A DNA stretch of 64,000 bases from Halomonas fontilapidosi (GTDB lineage: Bacteria > Pseudomonadota > Gammaproteobacteria > Pseudomonadales > Halomonadaceae), in NCBI RefSeq assembly GCF_014192285.1, contig NZ_JACHXQ010000001.1, forward strand, positions 496,001 to 560,000. Direction: 5' to 3'. Below the pieces are notes generated by a model that was not told the origin of the DNA, ran no database searches, and saw only the letters and a program-made list of their open reading frames with translations. The translations under genes were made by a program, and so were the position numbers. Shown piece after piece: positions 32,432 through 42,573 of this stretch; position 1 is the first letter of the stretch; every line of letters begins with the position of its first letter.

Positions 32432-34650
32432 CGCCGTCCTCCGCTGGGTAGCGTACTGTCGATGCCCGCCAGCAGTCGGTCGCGGGCCGCGGTCGTCATG
32501 GGGCCCGGCGTCATGCCCAGTGCACGCTGCAGGTGCACCAGCGCCTGCAGCGCCTGCCAGCGCGCCTCGGCGGCGGCGAGCCCCGCCTGGCGCGCGCTGG
32601 TCCGGGCGTCGATCAGCGCGACCTGGGACAGCGCCCCTTCCCGCCAGGCCACTCCGGCCAGTTCCAGCGCCTCCTCGGCGTGGCCGCGTGCCTCGTCGCG
32701 CAGGGTGATGCGCCGCCAGGCGGCAAGCAGCTCGACGCTCGCCGCGCGCAGCCGCGCTTCCAGCCCAAGGCGCGCCTCGGCGTCCTCGAGCGCCACCTGC
32801 TCGAGGCGAGCCGCGCTGCGGTCGCGTTCGATGCTGCGCCGGCCCCCGGCATAGAGCGGCAGCCGCGCCGAGACGCCGACACTCCACTGGTCGCGGCCGG
32901 TCTCGGGCAGCGACACGCCCAGCCTTTCCAGCGCCCCAACACCGGCCTGGACCAGCGGCCGGGACGACTCCCAGGGCGCCCGGTCGCCTGCGCCGTCGCG
33001 GGACAGTTCGCTGGTGTAGCGGGCCTCCAGGCCCACTTCGGGCAGCCAGAAGGCACGACGGCGCGAGACCAGCTCACGCTGGGCGGCGCGGCGCAACTCG
33101 CCCAGCGCGTCGAGCTCCGCGGAGTGGCGCAAGGCGCTGGTCACCAGCCGTGACTGCCAGTCGGCAAAGCGCGCGGGATTGTCGAGGACCGTGGCGAAAC
33201 GCGCGTCGCCGCCCAGCCATTCGACGCGCGTCAGGTCCGGTTCGGCCGGTTCCAGCGGCCTGGCGGGGTCACGGCCAAGGCGTCGATTGAGCGACACTCG
33301 CAGCCGCTCCCGGTCGGCGACTGCCCGCTCATGGCGCTCGCGGGCCTGGGCCAGCTCGGCCGCGAAGCGGGCCACCTCGCCACGCCCTACCGCGCCGGCC
33401 ACCTCGCCGCGCTGCGCCCGGTCGTATTGGGCGCGGGCCAGCTCGAGATCGGCCTCGAGCACCTTGCGGCTGGCATCGAGCCTGAGCAGATCGAGGAACT
33501 CGGCTGACACGTCGAGTGCCACATCGAGGCTCTCCACCTCGAGTTCGGCGCGCCGCGCACGGTCGCGGCGGTCGGCAATCTCGATGGCCGCCAGGGCCGG
33601 CTCGGAGAACAGCAGCTGCTCGAGCACCGCCGATCCGCTGGCCAGCCGCTCGGGCTGCTGACCGAGGGCCAGACGCGCGCGTGTCTCGTCGATGACCCGT
33701 CCGGTGGCCTCCAGATAAAGATTGGGACGGTAGCGCGACGCCGCCAGGTCGCGATCGAAGGCCTCGACCTGGATCTCCTGGCGCACGGTGGCAAGCCCCA
33801 GGTTGTCGGCGAGTGCCAGCGCCACGGCCCGCTCAAGATCCAGTGGGCCGTGCCGAGGCGCGACGGCCTCGCCGATCAGCCGCGACCGGCTGAGCAGATC
33901 GAAGCTTGGCGAATGGTCGAGACGTGCCGCCGTTTCCAGGTTGAGCCAGGGGCGCGGCAGCGTGGGTCGCTCATCCAGCGGCTCGGGCCGGCGCCCCGCG
34001 GCTCGATCCGCCAGGCGTAGCGCCACCGCGCGTCGCCAGGCGTCGTGATCCAGCGCCTGCGGCGAGGAGAGCAGCACCCCGCGCTCCACCTGGCGGGCGT
34101 CGGTCAGTGCCATGCTGGGCACCCCGGCCTCGACCAGCATGGCGAAGAGCCGGCGCTGGGCGGCCTCGTCGAGGTGCGGCAGGGCGAGCACCAGCGCGGC
34201 GTCGGCCCCGCGTAGGGCAGCATCGTCGGGCTCAAGGGCAGATTCGTCGACGGGCAGCGACACCAACGTGGCACCGTGGGCTCGCGCCTGGCCGACCAGG
34301 GCGTCGACGGCGGCGTCGAGCGTTTCAGGCGGGCCGATCAGCACGATTCGGCTAGCGCTTGCAAGCGGCTCTTGTCCGAAAGGCGCCGCGGCGACAAGAA
34401 AGTCGGGCGTTTCCAGCACATCCCGTCCGGGCAGCGCTGCGCCGGCACCGGGCCGTGCCGGCGCGAGCCCGGGCGTGGGGCGACCGGCAGAAAGGCGCGA
34501 GAACTCCTGACGCAGGGCGGGGAAATCGGCTTCGCCCCCCGGCATCAGTCGGGCGTCAAGGACGAGGTCGGCCGCCTCAGCGACGGCCGAGGCCAGCAGG
34601 AGGGCCAACAGCGGCGCAAGGAACAGGCGCTTGCATGCGGTGGCATTCAT
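32428..34650 (-). CDS. TolC-family outer-membrane efflux protein with an N-terminal substrate-binding-like domain, 740 aa
   Basis: The signal peptide ends near AVAEA. Residues ~25-250 look like an ABC_sub_bind/periplasmic-binding fold: RIVLIGPPETLDAAVDAL, GVPSMALTD, then RRPEPLDERPTLPRPWLNLETA. The last resembles the closing strand of that family. From ~260 a TolC domain begins (DLERAVALALADNLGLATVRQE), with two long helical hairpin repeats and LPLYAGGRRSIERD near the second strand pair. Ordinary TolC proteins are 420-500 aa. It is the promoter-proximal gene of the RND operon. The ATG at 34650 starts the signal sequence (MNATACKRLFLAPLL). Confidence 0.85.
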   Translation of the reverse strand: MNATACKRLFLAPLLALLLASAVAEAADLVLDARLMPGGEADFPALRQEFSRLSAGRPTPGLAPARPGAGAALPGRDVLETPDFLVAAAPFGQEPLASASRIVLIGPPETLDAAVDALVGQARAHGATLVSLPVDESALEPDDAALRGADAALVLALPHLDEAAQRRLFAMLVEAGVPSMALTDARQVERGVLLSSPQALDHDAWRRAVALRLADRAAGRRPEPLDERPTLPRPWLNLETAARLDHSPSFDLLSRSRLIGEAVAPRHGPLDLERAVALALADNLGLATVRQEIQVEAFDRDLAASRYRPNLYLEATGRVIDETRARLALGQQPERLASGSAVLEQLLFSEPALAAIEIADRRDRARRAELEVESLDVALDVSAEFLDLLRLDASRKVLEADLELARAQYDRAQRGEVAGAVGRGEVARFAAELAQARERHERAVADRERLRVSLNRRLGRDPARPLEPAEPDLTRVEWLGGDARFATVLDNPARFADWQSRLVTSALRHSAELDALGELRRAAQRELVSRRRAFWLPEVGLEARYTSELSRDGAGDRAPWESSRPLVQAGVGALERLGVSLPETGRDQWSVGVSARLPLYAGGRRSIERDRSAARLEQVALEDAEARLGLEARLRAASVELLAAWRRITLRDEARGHAEEALELAGVAWREGALSQVALIDARTSARQAGLAAAEARWQALQALVHLQRALGMTPGPMTTAARDRLLAGIDSTLPSGGRR

Positions 34651-34716
34651 GTGGGTCGACCGATCGGGGAGCAAGGAACCCGATTATAAGCGTCTGTTTG
34701 AAGGTTGCCAGGCGCC

Positions 34717-35181
34717 CTACCACTCCTCGCTGGTTTCGCGCAGGGCGGCGATCTCGGCCTTGGCCTCGGCGAGACACCAGCTCAGCTCTTCCCCCAGTGC
34801 TGCGCCGCTGCCCACGGCGATCAACCCGGCGGCGGCGCCGCTGCGGCGGCGGGCCACGCCATCGCTGCCGTGCAGCGCCTCGAGCTTTCCAACCAGCCAG
34901 GCCAGCCAGCTGTCGGGGCGCACGGCCAATTCGCGCAGACGATGCAATTCGGCAATGTCGGCGCCCTCGGGGCCGAGCAGCTCACGCCAGTCGTGACGCT
35001 CCAGGTTGGCGAGTTCGGTGACTTCACGCAGCAGCGACTGCAGCGCCAGCTCGGCCAGCGCCAGGCTGCCCTCCTCCGCGGCCATGCGCCGCGCCTGGGC
35101 GTGCTCGTCGCTGCCGACCGGCGTCTCGAGCAGCAGCTCGGCCTGATAGAGCAGCTGATTGGTGCGGGATCGCGGCGTCAC
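34717..35181 (-). CDS. DUF6586-like protein, 154 aa, function unknown
   Basis: Soluble helical protein starting (V)[18 protein letters not shown]. The R-T-N-Q-x-L-Y motif is typical of the DUF6586 family found beside topA in pseudomonads. Helix-rich, with Leu/Glu/Ala bias and a C-terminal [24 protein letters not shown]. The start is GTG at 35181, whose last bases overlap the topA stop (GTGA), so translation is probably coupled to topA. No catalytic motif is visible. Confidence 0.75.
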   Translation of the reverse strand: MTPRSRTNQLLYQAELLLETPVGSDEHAQARRMAAEEGSLALAELALQSLLREVTELANLERHDWRELLGPEGADIAELHRLRELAVRPDSWLAWLVGKLEALHGSDGVARRRSGAAAGLIAVGSGAALGEELSWCLAEAKAEIAALRETSEEW

Positions 35182-37826
35182 TTGCGCTTGTCCTCCACGT
35201 GCCACTGGCGGCCATCGAAGTTGGCCTTCCAGCCGGTGGCCTTGCCACCCTCGTCGGTCATCACATACTGCTCCTTGGCCTTGCGCGAGAAGCGGATCTG
35301 CGCCGGGCGGCCGTCCGGATCCTCGCTGGGGGCATCGAGCAGGTAGCGGTACTTGTCGGGCAACTCCTCGGCATGCGCCTTGAGCTCCTTGACCAGCGGC
35401 GGGCGCGTCTCACGGTTCTTGGGGAACTTGCTGGCCGCCAGGAACAGGCCGCTGGCACCGTCGCGCAGCACGTAGTGGTCGTCGACCTTCTGACACTCGA
35501 GCTCCGGCATGGGGATGGGGTCCATCTTGGGCGGCGCCACGTCCCCGCTGCGCAGCAGCTTGCGGGTGTTCTTGCAGTCGCTGTTGGTGCAGCCGAAGTA
35601 CTTGCCGAAGCGGCCGGTCTTGAGCTGCATCTCGCTGCCGCACTTGTCGCACTCGATGGTCGGACCATCGTAGCCCTTGATGCGGAACTTGCCCTTCTCG
35701 ACCTCGTAGCCGTCACAATCGGGGCTGTTGCCGCAGATGTGCAGCTTGCGGGTCTCGTCGATCAGGTAGCTGTCCATGGCGGTACCGCACTTGGGACAGC
35801 GATGCTTGGCCCGCAGCGCATCGGTCTCGGCATCCTCGCCGGCATCGGCGGCCACCGCCTCGTCGCCGGGCAGCAGGTCGATGGTGGTCTTGCAGCGCTC
35901 CTTGGGCGGCAGGTTGTAGCCCGAGCAGCCCAGGAAGACACCGGTGGAAGCGGTGCGGATCTGCATCTTGCGCCCGCAGGTCGGGCAGTCGATGTCGGTC
36001 GGCACCGGCTGGTTGGGCCGCATGCCATCCTCGCTCTCGGCCTCCTCGAGCTCCTTCTTGAACTCGGCATAGAAGGCATCGAGCAGCGCCTGCCAGTTGC
36101 GCTCCCCTTCGGCCACCTCGTCGAGACCATCCTCCATGCGCGCGGTGAAGGAGTAGTCCATCAGGTCGGGAAAGGACTCCTTGAGCCGCTCGGTGACGAT
36201 GTCGCCGAGCTTCTCGGCATAGAAGCGCCGATTCTCCAGGGTGACGTAGCCGCGGTCCTGAATGGTGGAAATGATCGAGGCGTAGGTGGAGGGACGGCCG
36301 ATACCGCGCTTCTCCAGCTCCTTGACCAGGCTGGCCTCGGTATAGCGCGCCGGCGGCTTGGTGAAGTGCTGCTGGGGATCGAGCTGCGCCAGGCTCATGG
36401 GCGTGCCCTCGGCGAGGTCGGGCAGCGACTGATCCTCCTCCTTGCGGCCCATCGGCTTCATCACCCGGGTGTAGCCGTCGAACTTCAGCACCCGCCCCTT
36501 GGCGCGCAGCTCGAAGCCATCGACCTCGACGGTCAGGGTGCTGGAGAGGTACTCCGCGGGCGTCATCTGGCACGCCACGAATTGGCGCCAGATCAGCTCG
36601 TAGAGCCGCTCGGCGTCGCGTTCCATGCCGGCCAGGTCGGTGGCGCGGCGCGCGACCTCGGAGGGGCGGATGGCCTCGTGGGCCTCCTGGGCGCCCTCCT
36701 TGCTGGAGTAGCGATTGGGCGCCTCGGGCAGGTAGCGGGAGCCGAATTCCGAGCCGATGAACTCCCGCACGTTCTCCACCGCATCCTTCGAGAGGTTGGT
36801 GGAGTCGGTCCGCATATAGGTGATATAGCCGGCCTCGTAGAGGCGCTGGGCCAGGGTCATGGTCTTCTTCACCGAGAACCCCAGGCGACCGCTGGCCGCC
36901 TGCTGCAGGGTCGAGGTGATGAAAGGCGCGTTCGGCTTGGAGCGCGTCGGCTTGTCTTCCCTCGCCGTGATCGCCAGGTTCGCCTGGCGCAGCGGGGCAA
37001 TGCGCTCCAGCGTCTCGGCCTCGGAGGTGGGTCGGAACGCCTTGCCGTCCTGACGCACCAGCTCGAAGCGCACCGCCGGCTGGTCGCCGCCGGCCCCGTC
37101 GACGTGGGGCACCAGGTCGGCCTGGACGTCCCAGAACTCCTCGGGAATGAAGGCGTGGATCTCGCGCTCACGCTCGACGATCAGCCGCGTGGCCACCGAC
37201 TGCACCCGACCGGCGGAGAGGCCACGGGCGATCTTGGCCCACAGCAGCGGTGAGAGCATGAAGCCCACCACGCGATCGAGGAAGCGGCGGGCCTGCTGGG
37301 CCTCGACGCGCGGAATGTTCAGGCTGCCGGGATCCTGGAAGGCGTCCTGGATGGCGTTCTTGGTGATCTCGTTGAACACCACCCGCCGATAGCGAGTCTC
37401 GTCGCCACCGATGGTCTCGCGCAAGTGCCAGGCGATGGCCTCCCCCTCGCGGTCAAGGTCGGTGGCGAGATAGACGGTATCGGCCTTCTCGGCGAGCTTC
37501 TTGAGCTCGGCCACCACCTTCTCCTTGCCCGGGAGAATCTCGTAATGCGCCTCCCAGCCGTGCTCGGGGTCGATGCCCATGCGCCGGATCAGCTGGTCAT
37601 GGGACTTGCGCTTGCGGTGCTCGGCCTTCTCCTCGGGCGACATCTTGCGGGTCGCGGCCGCCTGGCGGGCACGCTCCTTGGGGTCCGTGGCTGCCTTGCC
37701 AGAGCCGCTGGTCGGCAGGTCGCGGATGTGCCCCACGCTCGACTTCACGATGAAGTCGTTGCCGAGATACTTGTTGATCGTCTTGGCCTTGGCCGGCGAC
37801 TCGACGATGACCAGTGACTTGCCCAT
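35178..37826 (-). CDS. topA: DNA topoisomerase I, 882 aa
   Basis: Type IA enzyme relaxing negative supercoils. It begins [22 protein letters not shown] (Toprim), with a [13 protein letters not shown] metal site near 120. The catalytic Tyr is in [17 protein letters not shown] near 330. The C-terminus has three four-Cys zinc ribbons ([24 protein letters not shown] with later CTNSDC) and a further basic domain (residues ~760-882). The ATG at 37826 was preferred to the upstream frame because it begins the Toprim strand. It is followed by the overlapping DUF6586-type gene. Confidence 0.98.
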   Translation of the reverse strand: MGKSLVIVESPAKAKTINKYLGNDFIVKSSVGHIRDLPTSGSGKAATDPKERARQAAATRKMSPEEKAEHRKRKSHDQLIRRMGIDPEHGWEAHYEILPGKEKVVAELKKLAEKADTVYLATDLDREGEAIAWHLRETIGGDETRYRRVVFNEITKNAIQDAFQDPGSLNIPRVEAQQARRFLDRVVGFMLSPLLWAKIARGLSAGRVQSVATRLIVEREREIHAFIPEEFWDVQADLVPHVDGAGGDQPAVRFELVRQDGKAFRPTSEAETLERIAPLRQANLAITAREDKPTRSKPNAPFITSTLQQAASGRLGFSVKKTMTLAQRLYEAGYITYMRTDSTNLSKDAVENVREFIGSEFGSRYLPEAPNRYSSKEGAQEAHEAIRPSEVARRATDLAGMERDAERLYELIWRQFVACQMTPAEYLSSTLTVEVDGFELRAKGRVLKFDGYTRVMKPMGRKEEDQSLPDLAEGTPMSLAQLDPQQHFTKPPARYTEASLVKELEKRGIGRPSTYASIISTIQDRGYVTLENRRFYAEKLGDIVTERLKESFPDLMDYSFTARMEDGLDEVAEGERNWQALLDAFYAEFKKELEEAESEDGMRPNQPVPTDIDCPTCGRKMQIRTASTGVFLGCSGYNLPPKERCKTTIDLLPGDEAVAADAGEDAETDALRAKHRCPKCGTAMDSYLIDETRKLHICGNSPDCDGYEVEKGKFRIKGYDGPTIECDKCGSEMQLKTGRFGKYFGCTNSDCKNTRKLLRSGDVAPPKMDPIPMPELECQKVDDHYVLRDGASGLFLAASKFPKNRETRPPLVKELKAHAEELPDKYRYLLDAPSEDPDGRPAQIRFSRKAKEQYVMTDEGGKATGWKANFDGRQWHVEDKRK

Positions 37827-38071
37827 AGTGCTCCACTGTGCTGATGACGCCAGCGCGACGGCTGGCACCAGACGGTTTCGGTCACCCTGTTGCGCGGGTG
37901 AAAAATGCGCTTACCCTACCCCAGCGCTCGACGTCACGCCAGTCGCCGCCGGCAGCCGGCCCCCGTGGTGATCGCGGATAGTGGCATTGTCCAGGCTGAT
38001 CGGACGACCTTTTGACCCTAGCTTCCCGGACGTTATCACGCCAAGCCGGAAAGGATGCCGGACTCAACGAG

Positions 38072-38102
38072 CGCGCCCCCGCCGAAGGGTGGCGGGGGCG
38101 CG
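38072..38102 (-). terminator. GC-rich hairpin after the DUF3141 gene
   Basis: Perfect 12-bp stem CGCGCCCCCGCC/GGCGGGGGCGCG (38072-38083 with 38091-38102, loop 7), about 20 bp beyond the DUF3141 stop. No T-run follows on the minus strand, so it could be a Rho-assisted or RNA-stabilising stem rather than a classic terminator. Confidence 0.55.
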
Positions 38103-38122
38103 GGTGCGGCGGGAAGAGCCGA

Positions 38123-40897
38123 TCAGCTCTTGTCGGTCTTGCGCGGCGTCCGCCGCCGCGGCGTGCCGCGGCTGGCGGGCTTGCGCCTGGCCGGCGCCTT
38201 GGTGCTTGCGGCCGTATTCGCGCTGGCCGTTGATGCGCTGCCGGGGTTTGCCTTGGCATCGGCAGAGCCTTCGGCGCCCTGGTCGGAGCCTTCAGCACTC
38301 TGACTGGAGCCCTCACTGCCCTGTTCAGCGCCTTCAGTGCCCTGGTCGGAGTCATCACCGCCCTGAGCAGGCGCTTCCTTGGAGGCCGTCTCAGACACGG
38401 CGTCAGACGCGGACTCCGGGGGCGCCTCAGCGGCCTTGGCCTCGGCGGCAGGCGCCTGCACCGGTGCCTTGGCAGCGGGCTCGCTGACAGGTTCCTTGAC
38501 CGGGGCCGTGGCAACAGGCTCGCTGGCAGGCGTCGGGGACGGAGCCGCAGAGGCTGCCTGTTGGCGGGAGGCCGCCGATGGCGCCGGCTGGGCGACGGGC
38601 AGCGACTCCATCAGGCTCTCCATCTCATGGCGGGCGAGCTGGCCGGCCTGGGCCTGGCTGGCGACACTCGCCTGGGCCTCGCGCCGCGCCTCCTGCTCCT
38701 CCTGCGGGGCCTGCTTGATGGCCTGGTGGAACAGCGCCTTGATGTGCTCGAAGCGATCCGCGGCATGCTCGCTCAGCTCGCCGCTGGCCGCCAGGACATG
38801 CTCGATATGCGCCAGGTGGGCATCGATCTGACTGGCCGTCTGCCCGCGCAGCAGGGTCGGGATGGCCGCCAGGGCCGCTTCATGATCCTGCTGCAGGGTG
38901 AAGAACTGCTCACGCACCAGGTGCTTGAAGTCGGCCAGCTGGATGCCCGGCTCGAGTTCGGCGCGCGAGGCGCGCAGCCGCTTGAAGTTGCGCTCGTCAG
39001 TCGCCGGGGCCCCACCCAGCACATGGATCACCGAGCGCATGACCGCCTCGTGGCTGCCGCCCTGGGTGGTAGCGCGATGTACCTCATCACGGCGACGCTC
39101 GATGAAGCGGCGATGCTCCGGCTCGGCCCCCGGACGACGGCGATGCGCATGGGCGTCACCGCCCAGGCCGACCATCGCCTGCAGCATCGGCTGGCCATAG
39201 AAGTCGAGGAAGAAACGCTCGCTGCTACTGTCGCGCAGATCGCGCCACGCATTCAGGCTGCGCGTGATCTGGTCGGAGAAGATACCCTCGACCGCGCGGA
39301 AGACGTTGTCCTCGTGAACCGGATGGCGGTCGGCCCGGATCTTGTCGGCCAGCACCGGAATCGCGGTCATCAACGGATTGCGATCGGAAAGCAGACGGTA
39401 GCCCATGCGGTTGGGGTGCATGCGCCGCATCCACTTGGCGGACTCAGGGGTCGCCAGGCCACGGATCCAGGGCTGCACAAACAGGCGGTAGAGGCCCAGA
39501 TTGATCTCGGAGATCCGCGCCACCGCCGCGAAGCGGGTGTCGTCCTCGGGGTCATGCTGAACCTCCTGGTCGAGCTCCTCGATGGTGCGAGGCGAGAACT
39601 CGAGCAGGTAGTCGCGCTCGATCAGCTCGGCATCTTCACGCTCGGCGGCACTGGAGACGGTGGTCTCATAGAGGCCGGGCGGCAGGACGTCGATGTAGTC
39701 CATGTTGGCGGTGAACTCGGCGTGCTCCTTGCGGGAGACACTGCCGGACACGAAGATGCCGAGATGGCCGGTGGTGTCATGGACGCAATAGACGATGGTC
39801 TGCTCGTTGGCGATCACGTCCTCGACCCCTTCGTAGAGGTCGCGCACCCAGCCCAAGGCCTGCGGCGGCGGCGTGATGTCATCGCCGCGCGAGCAGAACA
39901 CCACTACCGGGGAGCGCACGTTGCGCAGGTCGATGCGGCGGCCGTCCGAGGTCACCAGCTGGGCGGTGGAGAGCCGGTTGCCGACGAACAGGTTGTCGAC
40001 GATGTACTGGATCTCGTCACCGCCAAGGACCACATGCCCCCCCCACCAGCGCTCGAACTCCAGGTAGCGCTCGGCTTCGGTGTCGACCTGGGCGTAGAGC
40101 CGGTACTGCTTGGTCCACCAGGTATTGGCCGGATTCAAGCGCTCGAAGTTCTGGACCAGCCAGGCGCCATCGAAGAGGCCGGCGCCCAGGTCGCTGAACA
40201 GCGAGGTCATCCAGCTGCCACCGGTCAGCCCGCCGGTGTAGCGCATCGGCGCCTTGCCGTGCTCGCCAGCCCAGTAGGAGAGCGGTGCACCGGCGATGAG
40301 AAGTGGACCGAAGAGCTGAGGCTCCAGGGCGGCGGCCATCATGATCTGCCAGCCGGCCTGGCAGTTGCCGACCACCATCGGCTTCTCGGAGGTCTCCGGA
40401 TGCCGCTCGATGATGTGGCGAAGGAAGGCGACTTCGGCCTCGACCACGTCCTCGACGGTTTGGCCCTGCACCGGATAGGGCAGAAAGCCGATGAAATAGC
40501 AGGGATGCCCGGCGCGCAGCGCCACGCCGATTTCGCTATCCGGCTTGAAGCCACCGATGCCGGGGCCGTGACCGGCGCGCGGGTCTACCACCACGAAGGG
40601 GCGCATCTGCAGGTCGGTCTCGACCCCCGCGGGCGGCTGGATGCGCAGCAGCTCGTAGTTGACCGGACGGGGCAGGTTGCGCCCATCCATCAGCACCTCG
40701 GTGTCGAAGCCCAGCACATTGGGCTTGGTCTTCTCGATATGCTCGAGGTACTGGTTGCCGCGCTGGCGCATGACATCCATGAAGAGCACGCTGCGCTCCA
40801 GGGTGTCGCGCCAGTAGTTGCAGGCGGCACGTCCGAAACCGAACGGATCCACGAGGGGCAGCATGCTGGCTGGAGGAGTCGGTATCAGGGAATTCAT
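38123..40897 (-). CDS. DUF3141 PHA-synthase-like alpha/beta-hydrolase with repeat-rich basic tail, 924 aa
   Basis: The N-terminal ~420 residues form an alpha/beta-hydrolase. The nucleophile elbow is VVGNCQAGW (Cys ~179), as in the Cys-based box of PHA synthases. An Asp is in SRGDDITPPPQAL (~345) and a His in TTGHLGIFVSG (~383). The middle (430-700) is helical, the DUF3141 part. After ~700 come a Gln/Glu/Ala coil, a Pro/Ala/Glu-rich linker, repeated DQGxEGxxQGxEG units, and a final basic tail KAPARRKPASRGTPRRR. The ATG has GGAG seven bases upstream. Polyhydroxyalkanoate-related activity is inferred from the triad; the substrate is not known. Confidence 0.85.
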   Translation of the reverse strand: MNSLIPTPPASMLPLVDPFGFGRAACNYWRDTLERSVLFMDVMRQRGNQYLEHIEKTKPNVLGFDTEVLMDGRNLPRPVNYELLRIQPPAGVETDLQMRPFVVVDPRAGHGPGIGGFKPDSEIGVALRAGHPCYFIGFLPYPVQGQTVEDVVEAEVAFLRHIIERHPETSEKPMVVGNCQAGWQIMMAAALEPQLFGPLLIAGAPLSYWAGEHGKAPMRYTGGLTGGSWMTSLFSDLGAGLFDGAWLVQNFERLNPANTWWTKQYRLYAQVDTEAERYLEFERWWGGHVVLGGDEIQYIVDNLFVGNRLSTAQLVTSDGRRIDLRNVRSPVVVFCSRGDDITPPPQALGWVRDLYEGVEDVIANEQTIVYCVHDTTGHLGIFVSGSVSRKEHAEFTANMDYIDVLPPGLYETTVSSAAEREDAELIERDYLLEFSPRTIEELDQEVQHDPEDDTRFAAVARISEINLGLYRLFVQPWIRGLATPESAKWMRRMHPNRMGYRLLSDRNPLMTAIPVLADKIRADRHPVHEDNVFRAVEGIFSDQITRSLNAWRDLRDSSSERFFLDFYGQPMLQAMVGLGGDAHAHRRRPGAEPEHRRFIERRRDEVHRATTQGGSHEAVMRSVIHVLGGAPATDERNFKRLRASRAELEPGIQLADFKHLVREQFFTLQQDHEAALAAIPTLLRGQTASQIDAHLAHIEHVLAASGELSEHAADRFEHIKALFHQAIKQAPQEEQEARREAQASVASQAQAGQLARHEMESLMESLPVAQPAPSAASRQQAASAAPSPTPASEPVATAPVKEPVSEPAAKAPVQAPAAEAKAAEAPPESASDAVSETASKEAPAQGGDDSDQGTEGAEQGSEGSSQSAEGSDQGAEGSADAKANPGSASTASANTAASTKAPARRKPASRGTPRRRTPRKTDKS

Positions 40898-41362
40898 TTT
40901 TCAGCTCCAGGGTTGCTCGGTGCCGGGCAGTCCCGGTGCCGATGCATGAAATCGGGCTTTGTTGCAGTGCAATATAGCGTATGCGGCGCGCTGAGGCGAG
41001 CACGGGATGCCACACTCCTAAGCGCGTTTCAGGTCCTCTGCCTGCGCATAGCGCGCGAGCGGCACGCACATAGCGGGCGGGCGGCGCATCAGGCGCCGAG
41101 ACCTTTTGCCGCTTCGCGCCGCCCTTGCCGCGCCATGGCATCGATGGTCGGCGGCCAACGGCGCAACGACGGTCCGCCGGGTGACCCAGGGCACGGGCCG
41201 CGGCTGTCCAGGGTGACAATTCCTGTGGTATTTTTGGGGGCATAGATCCCCGAATCATTCGACGTGCCAGGCTGCCTGGAACCGCCGACCGGCGCACTCC
41301 CGGAGATCCCGCGGCAGCGCCCGCATGGCGTCGACAGCCGGCGAGCAGAGAGGCTCACAGCT
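40898..41362. other. 465 bp divergent intergenic region between DUF3141 and lipA
   Basis: No gene supported. Near the DUF3141 side are the palindrome TTGCAGTGCAA (40962-40972) and, overlapping it on the minus strand, TATATT, a possible -10 box. The lipA side has AGAGAGG before the lipA ATG. The middle (41000-41200) shows no obvious signal apart from GC-rich text. Confidence 0.5.
40962..40972. promoter_or_regulatory. perfect palindrome TTGCAGTGCAA upstream of DUF3141; possible operator
   Basis: An 11-base perfect inverted repeat 65 bp upstream of the DUF3141 start, overlapping a TATATT -10-like box. TGC...GCA palindromes are bound by PhaR-type regulators of PHA genes in other proteobacteria. 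The match is suggestive only, and no phaR gene is in view. Confidence 0.3.
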
Positions 41363-42415
41363 ATGCGCGACACCCCCTCCCCACGCGTCTCCAGCGGAGA
41401 GAAATACCGCAACGATCATGGCACGGCCGCCATCAAGGATGGCATGAAGGTACGTCGCCAGGTCGAAGACGGCGCTGCCGACGGCCGCAAGCCGAAGTGG
41501 TTGCGCGCCCAGATTCCCGGCGGCGAACGCTTCGAGGCGGTCAAGAGGAACGTGGCCACCCATCGTCTCAGCACCGTCTGTGCCGAATCACACTGTCCCA
41601 ACCAGGGCGAGTGCTGGAGCAACGGCACCGCCACGATCATGCTGATGGGCTCGGTGTGCACCCGTGCCTGCCGCTTCTGTGCGGTAGACACCGGCAACCC
41701 CAGGGGCTGGCTGGACACGGAAGAGCCGGACAATACCGCTCGCTCGGTCGAGCTGATGGGCCTGCGCTACATCGTGCTGACCTCCGTGGATCGCGATGAC
41801 CTGCCCGATGGCGGCGCCACCCACTATGCCGACTGCATCCGCGCCATCAAGGCCCGCACCCCCGAGGTAGTCGTCGAGGCATTGACGCCGGACTTCGACG
41901 CCGAGCCCTCGGCCATCGAGCGGGTCGTCGATTCGGGCCTCGAGGTCTTTGCCCAGAATGTCGAAACCGTCGAGCGGCTCACCGAGCGGGTTCGCGACCC
42001 TCGGGCCGGCTATCGCAAGACCCTGGACGTGCTGGCCCATGCCAAGCGCCACCGCCCGGGGGTGATCACCAAGACCAGCCTGATGCTCGGTCTCGGCGAG
42101 ACCGAAGAGGAGATCCTGGCGACCTTCGACGACCTGCGCGCCATCGGCGTCGACATCGTCACGCTCGGCCAGTACCTGCGCCCCACCCGCAACCACCTGC
42201 CGGTGGAGCGCTGGGTCACGCCGGAAGAGTTCGAACGCTATCGCGTGCTGGGCCTGGAGAAGGGCTTCATGGAGGTACCGTCCGGCCCCCTGGTGCGCTC
42301 CAGCTACCGGGCCGACCGCGTCTTCGAGAAGAACAACCTGGGCCTGGCCGCCCCCGCCGAGGTACCCGGCCAGCAGGCCGACCCGAACCGCATCGACGCG
42401 GTGAATGTGGGTTGA
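41363..42415 (+). CDS. lipA: lipoyl synthase, 350 aa
   Basis: Radical-SAM enzyme inserting two sulfurs into octanoyl groups on lipoyl domains. Auxiliary cluster cysteines are in [13 protein letters not shown] (~C82, C87, C93) and the radical-SAM motif is [10 protein letters not shown]. The C-terminal RSSYRA contains the Ser that ligates the auxiliary cluster. Length is slightly above the usual 320, due to an N-terminal basic extension. The ATG at 41363 has AGAGAGG upstream; a longer frame exists but lacks a site. It converges with lipB, its pathway partner, across the second AAGCGGCC array. Confidence 0.97.
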   Translation: MRDTPSPRVSSGEKYRNDHGTAAIKDGMKVRRQVEDGAADGRKPKWLRAQIPGGERFEAVKRNVATHRLSTVCAESHCPNQGECWSNGTATIMLMGSVCTRACRFCAVDTGNPRGWLDTEEPDNTARSVELMGLRYIVLTSVDRDDLPDGGATHYADCIRAIKARTPEVVVEALTPDFDAEPSAIERVVDSGLEVFAQNVETVERLTERVRDPRAGYRKTLDVLAHAKRHRPGVITKTSLMLGLGETEEEILATFDDLRAIGVDIVTLGQYLRPTRNHLPVERWVTPEEFERYRVLGLEKGFMEVPSGPLVRSSYRADRVFEKNNLGLAAPAEVPGQQADPNRIDAVNVG

Positions 42416-42420
42416 GCGCC

Positions 42421-42512
42421 AAGCGGCCAAGCGGCCAAGCGGCCAAGCGGCCAAGCGGCCAAGCGGCCAAGCGGCCAAGCGGCCAAGCGGCCAAGCGGCC
42501 AAGCGGCCAAGC
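42421..42512 (+). repeat. second perfect tandem array of AAGCGGCC, 11.5 copies
   Basis: Eleven exact units plus AAGC, starting 5 bp after the lipA stop codon. The same unit, orientation and near-equal copy number occur in the array at 15502-15596. Confidence 0.97.
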
Positions 42513-42541
42513 AATCCAGAGTGAGCCCCGAAAACAAAAAC

Positions 42542-42573
42542 AACCCCCCGAAGATCATTGCCTTCGGGGGGTT
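42542..42573 (-). terminator. rho-independent terminator of lipB (convergent with lipA)
   Basis: 12-bp stem AACCCCCCGAAG/CTTCGGGGGGTT (42542-42553 with 42562-42573) followed on the minus strand by GTTTTTGTTTT. The stem overlaps the lipB stop codon at 42572-42574. On the plus strand it may also stop lipA transcripts. Confidence 0.85.

Noticed and set aside
38561..41245. 894-residue plus-strand open frame opposite DUF3141
   Set aside because: Antisense shadow with low-complexity composition. The minus-strand frame has recognisable motifs and a ribosome binding site.
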